From a virus, in the IMG/VR virus record IMGVR_UViG_3300032241_000243, positions 1 to 52,958 of that record: DNA of 52,958 nucleotides; one strand, given 5' to 3'. Both the position numbers and the translations under genes were made by a program. Below are positions 24,112 to 32,674 of this stretch, in pieces. Every line of letters starts with the position of its first letter. Position 1 is the stretch's first letter. A model generated the notes under the pieces. That model had not been told where the DNA came from. It worked only from the letters and a program-made list of their open reading frames with translations, and ran no database searches.

Positions 24112-25367
24112 GGTCGGTTTAACATCCAAGAAGCACAGTAAGTACATTTAGTTGTCTCAGACTCATCGTGAAAGCAACCTGTTTCCCACAACCATGTAAT
24201 AGAAGTCTCTGTAGGTGGGCAGTTACGGCTTGCTACTACGCGCAACTTACGCACCTCTTCATCTTCTTCTACTGGTTCTAAGCCTAGGATTACGTCTGAG
24301 TCTTGGAAGAAAGATGATGAGTAACCGATAGAGTCTGCAGTCACTTTGCCACCACGCATCTTCCATAGGAGAGTCTGTGTGGTGATGATTATAGGCTTGT
24401 CAATACGCTGCGCTAAACGCTTGAGTGCGCGGGTGATGTTTGTAATTGCTTGGGGAGTGTTCATCTCTCCAGAAACCTCATCCAACATCAAATACACACC
24501 ATCTACAAAAACTACATCAGGATTAGTCTGCTGGATCTTTGCCGATAGAGCAGAGACAGTAAGACCGTTCACAGCATCTACTAGATGAAAAGACTGCATT
24601 TGTTCCATGCGGTCTAGCATGTCTGTAAAGCGTTTGTCCTCTGCTGAAGTCAACTTACCTCGACGCAAACGAGTGTGTGAGATATTTGACCTAATAGAAT
24701 CATGGCGTTGTTGCTGTTCCTTGTTGTTCATCTCAAAAGATTGAAACATGGGAACTTTACCTTGCTCGTGAACATTGATAGCCATCTTCAATGCAATCTG
24801 AGATTTACCTGTTTTTGGTGGAGCAATGATAGTGATCAATTGACCACCTTGTAATCCAGCAGTTGCTTCATCGATCTTTTCAAATCCAGTTGGAACACCT
24901 AGGAACTCTTCGTTCTGTAACTTCAAGTATTCTTTGTAACGTTCTTCGGTGTCTTTACTTAGGTCTAACTCATGTGTACCTAATACACCTTGATCGTTTA
25001 CAAGGGTGATGGTCTTTTCCATCTGGATGAGGGCGCCATCGTATTCACCGATGCGAATCTGCTCTACAGACGCTTCCAAGCCATTACGAGTGATCATCTC
25101 CTTACGGAGTGCGACCATCTTGTCGAGGATGTACTCGACGTTATCAGCAATCTTGTCTTCTTCTAAGACTACATAGTTTGGGTAATTATCAGCGATAACA
25201 ACCTCTGAAGGTATCTCGTTGTAATCAGCGTAATGCTGTACAACTAGTTCCCATACCTTTCGGTTATCGGGATCTAAGAACCACGCTGCGTTTACTTTGC
25301 GCTGTAGTGCTGGAACGATGTTACGTTCGCGAATGATCTTACTTATTAAGCGTTGTTCGTTGTCCAC
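24108..25367 (-). CDS. DnaB-like replicative helicase
   Basis: The likely start is GTG at 25367, five bases after AGAGGGG, rather than the GTG at 25406 that overlaps the previous gene. The N-terminal domain has the helical pattern of DnaB-N ('ISKIIRERNIVPALQ', 'AAWFLD'). The helicase part has Walker A 'APPKTGKSQ', 'QSFEMNNKEQQQR' (motif 1a), 'VVFVDGVYLM' (Walker B) and 'IITTQTLLWKMRG'. The last 20 residues have 'CFHDESETTKCTYC', a possible zinc knuckle. It unwinds the fork; the primase starts in its stop codon. Confidence 0.92.
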   Translation of the reverse strand: MDNEQRLISKIIRERNIVPALQRKVNAAWFLDPDNRKVWELVVQHYADYNEIPSEVVIADNYPNYVVLEEDKIADNVEYILDKMVALRKEMITRNGLEASVEQIRIGEYDGALIQMEKTITLVNDQGVLGTHELDLSKDTEERYKEYLKLQNEEFLGVPTGFEKIDEATAGLQGGQLITIIAPPKTGKSQIALKMAINVHEQGKVPMFQSFEMNNKEQQQRHDSIRSNISHTRLRRGKLTSAEDKRFTDMLDRMEQMQSFHLVDAVNGLTVSALSAKIQQTNPDVVFVDGVYLMLDEVSGEMNTPQAITNITRALKRLAQRIDKPIIITTQTLLWKMRGGKVTADSIGYSSSFFQDSDVILGLEPVEEDEEVRKLRVVASRNCPPTETSITWLWETGCFHDESETTKCTYCASWMLNRP

Positions 25368-25378
25368 GTCTGCCCCTC

Positions 25379-25795
25379 TTACAAATTGTTTAGTTCTACG
25401 CCCCACGATCCATATCGAGCCACTCTACCAGGAATGTCTATGACGCCCTTAAAGTTTGCCCTGTATGGTAAATCATCTATGAAGTTCTCTATATCTGGAT
25501 AGAGTTCTGCATAGTTAAACGGATTAGCACCTCTGCGGTCTAGCCTCTCCATAAAATTATCTAAGTGTTCTTGTGTCCAAAGACCGTCTGCATACGCAGC
25601 AAGTTCAATCGACAACCCAAACTTATTACCCAAGTTCCACAAGTGACTCAAGGCCGCTGGGTTTAACTTTGTTATCTTTTTCTCTTCAGTTGTCCTGAGT
25701 AGTTTTTTCGACTCCACCATTTCGCTACTAGCCACAACGTCAATATGGACAATAATACGAGGAGGCGTTTCGTTCGAGATGTCACCATTTTTCAT
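25379..25795 (-). CDS. HAD-like degenerate protein or unknown
   Basis: 138 residues. The pattern of a first strand with Asp ('HIDVV'), a helical middle, and an end with a 'VARYGSWG' segment resembles small HAD-type phage phosphatases, but the D-x-D motif is not clear. I regard the family as doubtful. It lies between the SWIM-finger gene and the helicase, with an ATGA overlap to the former. Confidence 0.45.
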   Translation of the reverse strand: MKNGDISNETPPRIIVHIDVVASSEMVESKKLLRTTEEKKITKLNPAALSHLWNLGNKFGLSIELAAYADGLWTQEHLDNFMERLDRRGANPFNYAELYPDIENFIDDLPYRANFKGVIDIPGRVARYGSWGVELNNL

Positions 25796-26091
25796 AGTAC
25801 CTCTATGGTGTTGTACTTGATGATGAGATCTCTAAACTTCTTTGGATCTTCAAATGCTTCTTCAAGTTCTTCTTCGGGAACTTCTGTGGGGATACTAATA
25901 AAGTAACTACCCTTGTTGTTCTTACCTTTTTGGTTAATAAAACGAACATGCTTGCATGATCCGTCCTTAGCCCACACAGGACAGTTACAACGCAAGTCTT
26001 TGGTGTCGGTATCTACTTCAACTTCAAAGACACCAGCGCCACCAGCAGAGATGAACACTTGAATAGTGCGCCATGTAGTCACTGCGTTCAT
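25792..26091 (-). CDS. SWIM zinc-finger protein
   Basis: 99 residues. The finger is C-x-C, then eight residues, then C-x-H ('CNCPVWAKDGSCKHV', about residues 34-48), the SWIM pattern, followed by a helix. SWIM domains bind DNA or proteins, often in recombination factors. It overlaps the DnaC-like gene's stop by four bases (ATGA), so it probably helps the loader or helicase. Confidence 0.75.
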   Translation of the reverse strand: MNAVTTWRTIQVFISAGGAGVFEVEVDTDTKDLRCNCPVWAKDGSCKHVRFINQKGKNNKGSYFISIPTEVPEEELEEAFEDPKKFRDLIIKYNTIEVL

Positions 26092-26810
26092 CCTTTCTCC
26101 CTTAAGTCTGACCCAAATATAGGTACACGGATAAACGCTTCGTTGGCAAAACTTGCCATCGCCTCAGAGTAACGTGTCTCCCAGTCCTCAAGTTTAACAT
26201 TTGTTGTAACGATTGTTGGCAAAGCACGATCGTATCTAATACGCAAGATTTCATCAAACGAAGCATCGTCGTACTTGGAACCGTACTCTTTGCCGAGGTC
26301 GTCGATGATAAGGATGCGAACGTTTAGCCAGTCAAACTCTGATCGACCATGTAAGCCATCCAACTTGTCGTTGAGCGACTGCTTCTCTGAGCCTGATGCG
26401 TCGAACGAAGACTTCTTATAAGAAAGAAACTCTGGATAAGTTAAATAGTGTATTGGTCGGCAAGACATGCTGATGTCACTCTGCTTTAACTTTAAGAGAT
26501 TTGCTATACCCGCATCGTCATCTGGCATACGACGAAGGATCTCCATTGCAGCGACTACTGCGTGTGTGGTCTTGCCCAAACCTGGACCGCCATCAAACAG
26601 CATGCCAACACCTGTAGTACCCAGACCACCGATGCTTTTAATAACGTCTCCCTCAAGGACTGTGTCTACCCAGACAGAAATTGGGCGTGGGAAATCCCCT
26701 GTGTGAGCGACTATATCTGAAGGTTCTAGTCCCAGAAACCGTCGAGGGATATTAGACGTACGAAGCAACCAGTTGCGCTTCATCGGTGACAAACTGTTCA
26801 AGTCGTACAC
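26088..26810 (-). CDS. DnaC/IstB-like helicase loader (AAA+ ATPase)
   Basis: 240 residues from GTG at 26810, overlapping the previous stop (TAGTG). The Walker A is 'GGPGLGKTTHA' (about residues 75-85), Walker B is 'ILIIDDLGKEY', sensor 1 is 'IVTTN', and an Arg in 'EAFIRVPIFG' serves as finger candidate. Proteins of this group open or load the DnaB hexamer at an origin. The neighbours (SWIM-finger protein, DnaB, primase) fit. Confidence 0.88.
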   Translation of the reverse strand: MYDLNSLSPMKRNWLLRTSNIPRRFLGLEPSDIVAHTGDFPRPISVWVDTVLEGDVIKSIGGLGTTGVGMLFDGGPGLGKTTHAVVAAMEILRRMPDDDAGIANLLKLKQSDISMSCRPIHYLTYPEFLSYKKSSFDASGSEKQSLNDKLDGLHGRSEFDWLNVRILIIDDLGKEYGSKYDDASFDEILRIRYDRALPTIVTTNVKLEDWETRYSEAMASFANEAFIRVPIFGSDLREKG

Positions 26811-27196
26811 TACCTCTTGCCTCCCAAGTAATCTGCGATGTATGACAACTGCGTAGCGATCTCTAGCATAGCGGCTGCTTGTTGAGCCATAGCGTCTGCC
26901 TGCATTAATTCCGCTACTGCTTTTACGGCCTCAGATCCCAAACTACGAGCCATGTGTAGTGACTCATCGATAACTTTCTTTTGACGAGTTGACCACGGAA
27001 TCTCTCGGTTAGGGGAAGGTTGTAATCCTTGAACCCCCACAGGAGCAGTCAGACCATTCATTGGGTTTCGGTTTATACCCTGCGTACTGCCCTGCACACC
27101 TTGAAGGGATCCTGTGGTTGGAAATGGCGCCCTGTGATTAGCCAAAGCCTGCTCAATCGTAGGGCTTAATAGATCGGGTTTTCTTTTTAGTCTCAC
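26810..27196 (-). CDS. Hypothetical protein with helical C-terminus
   Basis: 128 residues from GTG at 27196. The first 55 residues are Gln/Gly/Pro-rich and probably disordered; the last 60 are Ala-rich helices that could oligomerise. It precedes the helicase loader by a one-base overlap. No family recognised; a role with the loader is inferred from position only. Confidence 0.6.
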   Translation of the reverse strand: MRLKRKPDLLSPTIEQALANHRAPFPTTGSLQGVQGSTQGINRNPMNGLTAPVGVQGLQPSPNREIPWSTRQKKVIDESLHMARSLGSEAVKAVAELMQADAMAQQAAAMLEIATQLSYIADYLGGKR

Positions 27197-27219
27197 GCTG
27201 TACCCCCCCTCAGAGATAG

Positions 27220-27543
27220 TTACTTGTTTAGGTATCCTTCACGGATTGCTTCTAAAGCATCTACATCCTGCTTGTACTTAAGTTCACCTGTAAAAGATAC
27301 AACCTTAGCAACGCCATCAACGTTACCTTCAAGTGGTACCCACTTAATTGACTTACGGGGTGTGTAGTCATTGACGATCACTTTGGCACGACGCTTTGCT
27401 GCTGATGCGTTCTTGTACGCTTCGAATGCTCCAAAGTTCAAACCATCAGCGCCACCAATTGACCAGTGAAGCAACCATGCTCCACCGCTTGCGCTGTTTA
27501 GGACAATACTCATGTTGCATGTTACGTCTGTCTTCTTAGCCAT
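27220..27543 (-). CDS. Hypothetical protein
   Basis: 107 residues with a beta-rich first half ending in a helix and a basic stretch. The N-terminus overlaps the 3' end of the initiator-like gene by eight bases. Alternating hydrophobic residues suggest a small beta-barrel, perhaps nucleic-acid binding. Not recognised. Confidence 0.55.
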   Translation of the reverse strand: MAKKTDVTCNMSIVLNSASGGAWLLHWSIGGADGLNFGAFEAYKNASAAKRRAKVIVNDYTPRKSIKWVPLEGNVDGVAKVVSFTGELKYKQDVDALEAIREGYLNK

Positions 27544-28531
27544 CTTTGTTTGCCTCCTTTAGGCGGTCTTCGTAGCGCTTATACGCGGCACGTCCTGCAA
27601 TCGTTCTATCAAACTCTGTGCCATCACTGGCTACTAACTTAGTGGGCTGGACTGTAGCACCTACTGGTTGGGTTTCGTCAAACTTTTTGCTGGTAACTGA
27701 TGAAAGCCCAAGATTCTGTCGAGCCTTGTTCATGTTGCGGTTGAAGGATGCAAGGTACTTCTTGTAGAGGAAACCTCCGTCGTCGCCTACTCCGCGGAAG
27801 TTATCAGGGTCTGCCATGAACAACCGCATCAACTCTAACTCAATGACGGCGGTTGTGTGGAAGTCTCTGCGGTACTTGCTCAGTGCTCCTGCGAGATCTC
27901 TGACCTTAACGGTTCCTGGGAGAAGTGGGTACTTACGCCCGATGAGGAATGAGAACTCAGATGCAACATCCATGGGAGTCCATTCGTGCTCTGGTCGCTT
28001 GCCCCGAGTCTTAGGGTCGTTCTTCGAGAACTTCTGCGCTGGGGACGCTTTTGGTTCGACAAGTCCAAAACCTGCCAAATCGTCTCCATCATCTTCATAT
28101 TTTCTCACAAGTACGAGGGGTCCTTCCTCGGAAACCTTTGGGTTTCCAATATCTTTTATTTGATTATATGTTTTGTTATTAGGTACTAATGACATATCTA
28201 CAGTATTACTACGTGTACTAATAGTCACCTTATCATGTGAGGTGCGGTCACCAGTGACAGGGTGTCTGTCACCCATGACAGGCAGGTATTCATTCACGCC
28301 TAGGTATCCGTTAGCCCGCTTGGTACGGCGAACCACAAGGTAGCCAGAAGTCTCCAATGACTTTATAGCCCTTCTAACGGTGCTGTCGCTGGCTTTTGGT
28401 AGCAAACCCTGTATTTCGGCTACAGAAGCCTTGTAGACCCCTTCAGAGCCTGATTTAAGGCATATAAGACCAAGAAGCCTGACGGCAAAATCGCTGAGAT
28501 CGGATGTGAACGCGCCCTCTGGAATGATCAT
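27536..28531 (-). CDS. Winged-helix replication initiator-like protein
   Basis: The ATG at 28531 overlaps the preceding stop (ATGA). A longer frame adds 18 residues of Arg/Gly repeats that are only the antisense reading of the acidic tail next door, so I reject it. Residues about 10-75 form a winged helix-turn-helix ('FAVRLLGLI', 'VAEIQGLLPKASDSTVRRAIKSLETSGYLVVRR'), as in replication initiators and DnaD-like proteins. The rest has a Lys/Arg-rich linker and a helical end. The gene heads the replication module, right after the tail genes. Confidence 0.7.
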   Translation of the reverse strand: MIIPEGAFTSDLSDFAVRLLGLICLKSGSEGVYKASVAEIQGLLPKASDSTVRRAIKSLETSGYLVVRRTKRANGYLGVNEYLPVMGDRHPVTGDRTSHDKVTISTRSNTVDMSLVPNNKTYNQIKDIGNPKVSEEGPLVLVRKYEDDGDDLAGFGLVEPKASPAQKFSKNDPKTRGKRPEHEWTPMDVASEFSFLIGRKYPLLPGTVKVRDLAGALSKYRRDFHTTAVIELELMRLFMADPDNFRGVGDDGGFLYKKYLASFNRNMNKARQNLGLSSVTSKKFDETQPVGATVQPTKLVASDGTEFDRTIAGRAAYKRYEDRLKEANKDG

Positions 28532-29133
28532 TCGTCGAAGTCCTCGTCGTCCTCGCCGTCCTCGTCTAGGATGTGATTGATCCAAGCCTCTTCTTCCATG
28601 CTCTCAGCAGTCTCACGGAGAACCCTCATGACCTTGGCGGCTACATACGACCCCATCAGTTCGACAATGTCGCCCATGGCATCTTGGATAACCTCCAACA
28701 ATGCCTCTTCAGGATCTTCGTCCCCGTCATCCACAATGATGAGTTCAAGTTCTCCCATAATGTTCCAAGCGTCTACCCCATAGTCCTCTACAGAGTGCAA
28801 GGCTTCGTGGCATTCCAGAGAATCATCCCATGCGATCGCAAAGATGTCGTGTGCCTCAACTTGCTTGATGACTTCCTTAGTTGGATCTACTGCGCTAGTA
28901 AATGTCCCTAACTCATTTGTCACTTCTGGAAGTTCAAGAGCCGAAGAATAGTAAGCGTGGTACTTAACCTTGTGCTCATTGATGACCTTCATGACGCTGT
29001 CATAAAACGTCAAGTTGTCGTTCATTGCAAAGACAATCAGTGGCTCTGGAAACATGGTTACCAGATCTGCAACTGCAGCAGAAACATCTACGTCTTTAAA
29101 TGAAACTATGTTTATACGTGTCATGTCACTCAT
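28528..29133 (-). CDS. Acidic hypothetical protein
   Basis: 201 residues, acidic throughout, with alternating alpha/beta pattern in the first 120 residues and a tail of Glu/Asp (last ~14 residues). No motif recognised. Acidic tails like this appear in DNA-mimic and in ssDNA-binding protein partners. It overlaps the membrane protein gene and the initiator gene by four bases each. Confidence 0.6.
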   Translation of the reverse strand: MSDMTRINIVSFKDVDVSAAVADLVTMFPEPLIVFAMNDNLTFYDSVMKVINEHKVKYHAYYSSALELPEVTNELGTFTSAVDPTKEVIKQVEAHDIFAIAWDDSLECHEALHSVEDYGVDAWNIMGELELIIVDDGDEDPEEALLEVIQDAMGDIVELMGSYVAAKVMRVLRETAESMEEEAWINHILDEDGEDDEDFDE

Positions 29134-29432
29134 GGCAACGTCGGCATCTGCGGTAGACGGCGGCGAGGTGCTTGAGGGACTGTTGTAGGTTTATTAAGCC
29201 ACTTGATAATGACTACTGAGACAAATGTAGATGCTGGAACAGCAACGATAAGTTGTTTATCCCAATACCCAAGTGAGTAGAGGCCACCAAAACTTAACGG
29301 TAGAGTCAAATACTTTTGACCAAAGTTAGTTCCAAAGTAATCAAAAGATAGAAGACCTAGGAACTCAACAACGTAAGGTACTGCTATGCCTGTGACGGCT
29401 ATTGATATGAGTAGGTTAACCATGGCCCGCAT
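29130..29432 (-). CDS. Small membrane protein, holin candidate
   Basis: 100 residues. The N-terminal segment (about 4-24) and a second segment (about 62-80) are hydrophobic and fit two membrane helices; the C-terminus is Pro/Arg-rich and soluble. It lies at the end of the tail genes, where holins often stand. No endolysin gene is in this window, so a lysis role is an inference only. Internal Met4 is another start. TAGTATG coupling with the tail gene upstream supports expression. Confidence 0.5.
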   Translation of the reverse strand: MRAMVNLLISIAVTGIAVPYVVEFLGLLSFDYFGTNFGQKYLTLPLSFGGLYSLGYWDKQLIVAVPASTFVSVVIIKWLNKPTTVPQAPRRRLPQMPTLP

Positions 29433-29433
29433 A

Positions 29434-31617
29434 CTACACGGTCAGGCTGGTGTACCCCACTCCTTCATAGGATCGAATTCGCCAAAACGAGTTCATAGGA
29501 ACCCAGTTATTGAGCGTGTTGGCTAGGCGTGTCATCTTAAGAGCCTTGCTGTAATAGACGTAAGACGGGGAGTTGTTCACCGTTCCTCCCCAAACAGCGC
29601 CAAAAGACTCTGGAAGAGATCCGTCAAAGTAGTCAGTAGGAGAGTAGGTCTGCTCCAACTGTACTCCGTCAATGTAGAACGTTCCCGTAGAGCCACTGAT
29701 CTTCATCTGGAGTGTGGTTCCTGTGGAGTTTGGTGGTACAAGTAAATAAACATTAGAGCGCTCAAAAGAACTTGAGATTGGAATTGTAACGCTGTTGGTA
29801 TCGACCACTGTGCTTCCATTAAGCGTTTCAAGAGTAAGTGTTACAGGCGCTGTGTTCTCAAGATAAAGAGAAGCGTTGAAGTATTGGCCGTATTGTCCAG
29901 AAGTCAAAGTTACAGAGTTGGGCTTGTATGTCCATGACCCTGTGCCAATGATTTTTGCACTGTGAGTTCCTGCAAGGATTGTGTCAGGAACAGACGTTGC
30001 TTGAGATGCGGTCGCAGACCCATTAAGTGTCCAAGAGTCTGTAACGTTTACTTCAAAAGAAGGGTTGTGTATGTAGTTAGTTTTATTTGGGTATAGAAAC
30101 ACCTCTGTAGTAACCGCATCATCGTATGTGATTGAATCACCTTGTTCTAAGCAAACCATGTCTACGTAGTAGGTACCAGCAGCAGACCATGCAAGAGTGA
30201 TACCTACGTAGTCGGCATCATCAGAGTTGTTTGTTACATATCCAGGTGTACTAGTTGTTCCTGTTGTTGAGTTAGCAATAACAAAGGTTGTAGGTGTAGG
30301 TACCGAAGTAACAGTAAGGTCAGTTCCATTAAAGGCTGTGATATCTAAACCTGTAATAGTCACGGTATTACCTGCAAAGATTCCGTGAGCAGAAGGTGTT
30401 GTGTATGTAACGTAACCACCCGCACCAGTTGCAGATAAGACTGCAGAGGTAGCATAACTTGATGGGGTGGCAGTAAGGCTTACATTGGACCAAGTACTTG
30501 TAGCATTGTGTGCTGTACCTGTTGTTGTTCCGATAAGGTTTCCATAACCATCATAAGTAGTGATAGAGGGAGTTATAGTTCCAGCGCTACTGGCTGAGTA
30601 AATTTGAACACTCATGGTGACATCAGGAGAGCCCACGTAATTGTCGATTGAGATACCGCGAGTAATAGGGAAGTCATTTCCAAGACTCATGTGTCCAGCA
30701 CCTGATGCTACGATCTTGCAAGTGTAAGTTGTGTCAACAGCATTTGATACAACTGGAGGAGTAATATCGGTTGAAGACGTAATGGTCCCACCAGTTGCTA
30801 CCCAGTTACCAGTTCCTTTATAAAACGTGTTGTCTTGAACTGACAGCATGGCATTTAAAGAAGGAGTGATAGTTGCTGGATATCCAGTAAGATCCTGAAC
30901 GTATGTTTGAAGACCATTGCTGGTCCCTTTAACTGTATACGTGTAGATTGCATCTCTAACAAGTTTCTTTTGGTTTTTATAGGGCAAACTTACTTCAGGT
31001 GTTTGTCCGTAGTTACTGCTTTCAATAGGTAACAAAGATACAGGTGTGTTAGTTAGAGTCGCATTTGGTTGAAGAAGATCGACAGATGTAAGTAATTCAT
31101 CAATAATAAAACCTGCAGAACTTAAGAACTGGTATAGGTCTGAAGTTTTATCGACCTCAGCAAGAGGACTTTGCTCTGCACTAGTAAAAACTCTAGGTAA
31201 ATAATTTATGATGGCATCTTGCATACCGTGGTCTGAAGGAATGATGTCTTGAACGCTTCCAGCGTTTACCCACTCGTTATCTGAGTCAAGCAAGAACATG
31301 GTGTAATAAATAGGCTTACCAGGAACGATTGCTACACCAGAGGTATCCTCGATACCCCCTCCGTCATTGAAGGCTGTCTTAGTAACACTAGAGGTTACCT
31401 GAGACCAAACTGTGACGCCGTCCTCCTGGTTTTCTGAAAAAGCGTTTTGGTTACGAACAAGGCGTGCTTGAGAGTATTCTCCCCCTGGTACATTCCAGTA
31501 AACGTAACACTGAGTGTAATTTACGACAAGGGTAGTCATCGGAGAAACTGACAGCGTTGAGGCTGGAGTTGATCCGTAAGTACTTAGACCATATATGGCA
31601 TTGCCGTATTGAGCCAT
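29434..31617 (-). CDS. Tail protein I-like baseplate protein with carbohydrate-binding domains
   Basis: 727 residues. The N-terminal third is like phage tail protein I and related wedge proteins ('NYLPRVF', a 'DLYQFLSSAGFIIDELL' helix, 'KGTSNGLQTYVQDLTGYP'). A short beta module (about 405-450) of the kind 'HGIFAGNTVTITG' resembles the FCCH-like repeats of phage fibres. The last ~200 residues have the jelly-roll pattern of a CBM (start 'NPSFEVN', end 'GTFYIDGVQLEQ'). It likely links the baseplate to the receptor-binding part and may bind host glycan. Confidence 0.7.
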   Translation of the reverse strand: MAQYGNAIYGLSTYGSTPASTLSVSPMTTLVVNYTQCYVYWNVPGGEYSQARLVRNQNAFSENQEDGVTVWSQVTSSVTKTAFNDGGGIEDTSGVAIVPGKPIYYTMFLLDSDNEWVNAGSVQDIIPSDHGMQDAIINYLPRVFTSAEQSPLAEVDKTSDLYQFLSSAGFIIDELLTSVDLLQPNATLTNTPVSLLPIESSNYGQTPEVSLPYKNQKKLVRDAIYTYTVKGTSNGLQTYVQDLTGYPATITPSLNAMLSVQDNTFYKGTGNWVATGGTITSSTDITPPVVSNAVDTTYTCKIVASGAGHMSLGNDFPITRGISIDNYVGSPDVTMSVQIYSASSAGTITPSITTYDGYGNLIGTTTGTAHNATSTWSNVSLTATPSSYATSAVLSATGAGGYVTYTTPSAHGIFAGNTVTITGLDITAFNGTDLTVTSVPTPTTFVIANSTTGTTSTPGYVTNNSDDADYVGITLAWSAAGTYYVDMVCLEQGDSITYDDAVTTEVFLYPNKTNYIHNPSFEVNVTDSWTLNGSATASQATSVPDTILAGTHSAKIIGTGSWTYKPNSVTLTSGQYGQYFNASLYLENTAPVTLTLETLNGSTVVDTNSVTIPISSSFERSNVYLLVPPNSTGTTLQMKISGSTGTFYIDGVQLEQTYSPTDYFDGSLPESFGAVWGGTVNNSPSYVYYSKALKMTRLANTLNNWVPMNSFWRIRSYEGVGYTSLTV

Positions 31618-31623
31618 TTAGAT

Positions 31624-32055
31624 TTACAACGCCCCCATCAAGTTCAAGACTCCAAGTGAAGACCTTTCTAAATTAGTAATTCCAGAGCCTTCTCCTGTGA
31701 TAGAGCCAGAAACAGTTAGGCTGGTTAAGGTACCAACACTGGTAAGGCTAGAAGTAACAACTGTGGAACTCAGGGTAGTGCCTGTAAGACCAGAAGCGGC
31801 TACCGTTCCAGTAAGGGCGTTGTTTAGGCCGTACTCAATGTTTTGGACACGGGCAGCAAGACTTGCCCAGGTGGTGGTGCTGGTCGTAAAAGAGCCAGAC
31901 CAACCTGCACTGATGTGCGGGTTAGCACCTAGGTAAGTTTCTACCGCAGTAATCTCGTCTTGAAGATCATTGACGTCTATGTTTTCTACAGTGTTAATGA
32001 AGTTCTGTTTGACGCTGAAGTTATTGCGTATGTTCGATGGGTAGTACGCTGTCAC
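31624..32055 (-). CDS. Fibre/tail tip protein
   Basis: 143 residues. The N-terminus is polar with 'NDLQDEITAVETYLG' (helical), and the last 70 residues are Ser/Thr/Gly/Leu repeats of the type found in fibre shafts ('TGTTLSSTVV', 'SLTSVGTLTSLTVSG'). It stands between the spike and the large tail protein. A fibre or adaptor role is likely. Confidence 0.6.
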   Translation of the reverse strand: MTAYYPSNIRNNFSVKQNFINTVENIDVNDLQDEITAVETYLGANPHISAGWSGSFTTSTTTWASLAARVQNIEYGLNNALTGTVAASGLTGTTLSSTVVTSSLTSVGTLTSLTVSGSITGEGSGITNLERSSLGVLNLMGAL

Positions 32056-32120
32056 GAAACGTCCTTTCTATCTTAAGTCCCTATTTTCGGGGTTTTGCCT
32101 CTCAATTACTGGCTGAACTA

Positions 32121-32672
32121 CTACCAACTACTGCTGTCTGTTCCGATGCGAACCCATGAGTTAGTCGCGATACAGAAATAAACATAGGTTGTACCAGAAA
32201 CCGTGCCTACAGCAAAGTCTCCTTTAGTACCTGTAGAAGTCTTGTGTGCAGGTGGTGACGCTACAAACCTCAGTGCACCTTTTGCTATACCGATCAAACT
32301 GCTTGTTAAATCAAGTTCTTGTGTTCCGTCTGCTTTTGACGTAACTGTGATTACGTCGGTGTATCCAGATAATGAAACAGAGTTACTTAGTGGTTGTAAG
32401 TAAACGGCCTTATTGTTTCCTTGGTTTTTTCCAAAAGACCCGTGCCAAATAGGGTGCTCGGGGTCTCCTCCAATGTAGGAGACCCAAACTCCCTGACCTA
32501 CCACTGGAACTGCGGTGTGCACGCCTGCTGGATCTACAGGCCATACCCAGTCAGTAGTTTCCGACCCCGTTACTTGGGGTACGGATACTTGAAGCCTTCT
32601 TTGGCTCTCTGGATCAACGTTGTTTTTGACAACGCCACGGTACATACCATGAAATCTTTTTATATCATTCAT
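32121..32672 (-). CDS. gp5-like baseplate spike (OB-fold) protein
   Basis: 183 residues. Starts with 'FHGMYRGVVKNNVDPE' and runs through 'RRLQVSVPQVTG', 'WVWPV', 'PVVGQGVWVSYIGGDPEHPIW': the OB-fold of T4 gp5/VgrG. The C-terminal end is short and beta-rich, so the long triple-stranded needle is reduced or absent, and there is no lysozyme domain. It caps the hub and pierces the cell envelope. Confidence 0.85.
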   Translation of the reverse strand: MNDIKRFHGMYRGVVKNNVDPESQRRLQVSVPQVTGSETTDWVWPVDPAGVHTAVPVVGQGVWVSYIGGDPEHPIWHGSFGKNQGNNKAVYLQPLSNSVSLSGYTDVITVTSKADGTQELDLTSSLIGIAKGALRFVASPPAHKTSTGTKGDFAVGTVSGTTYVYFCIATNSWVRIGTDSSSW

Positions 32673-32674
32673 CT

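Noticed and set aside
28532-28585. Arg-rich N-terminal extension of the initiator-like protein
   Set aside because: It is a frame shadow of the acidic tail of the previous gene. The ATGA start at 28531 is a better fit.
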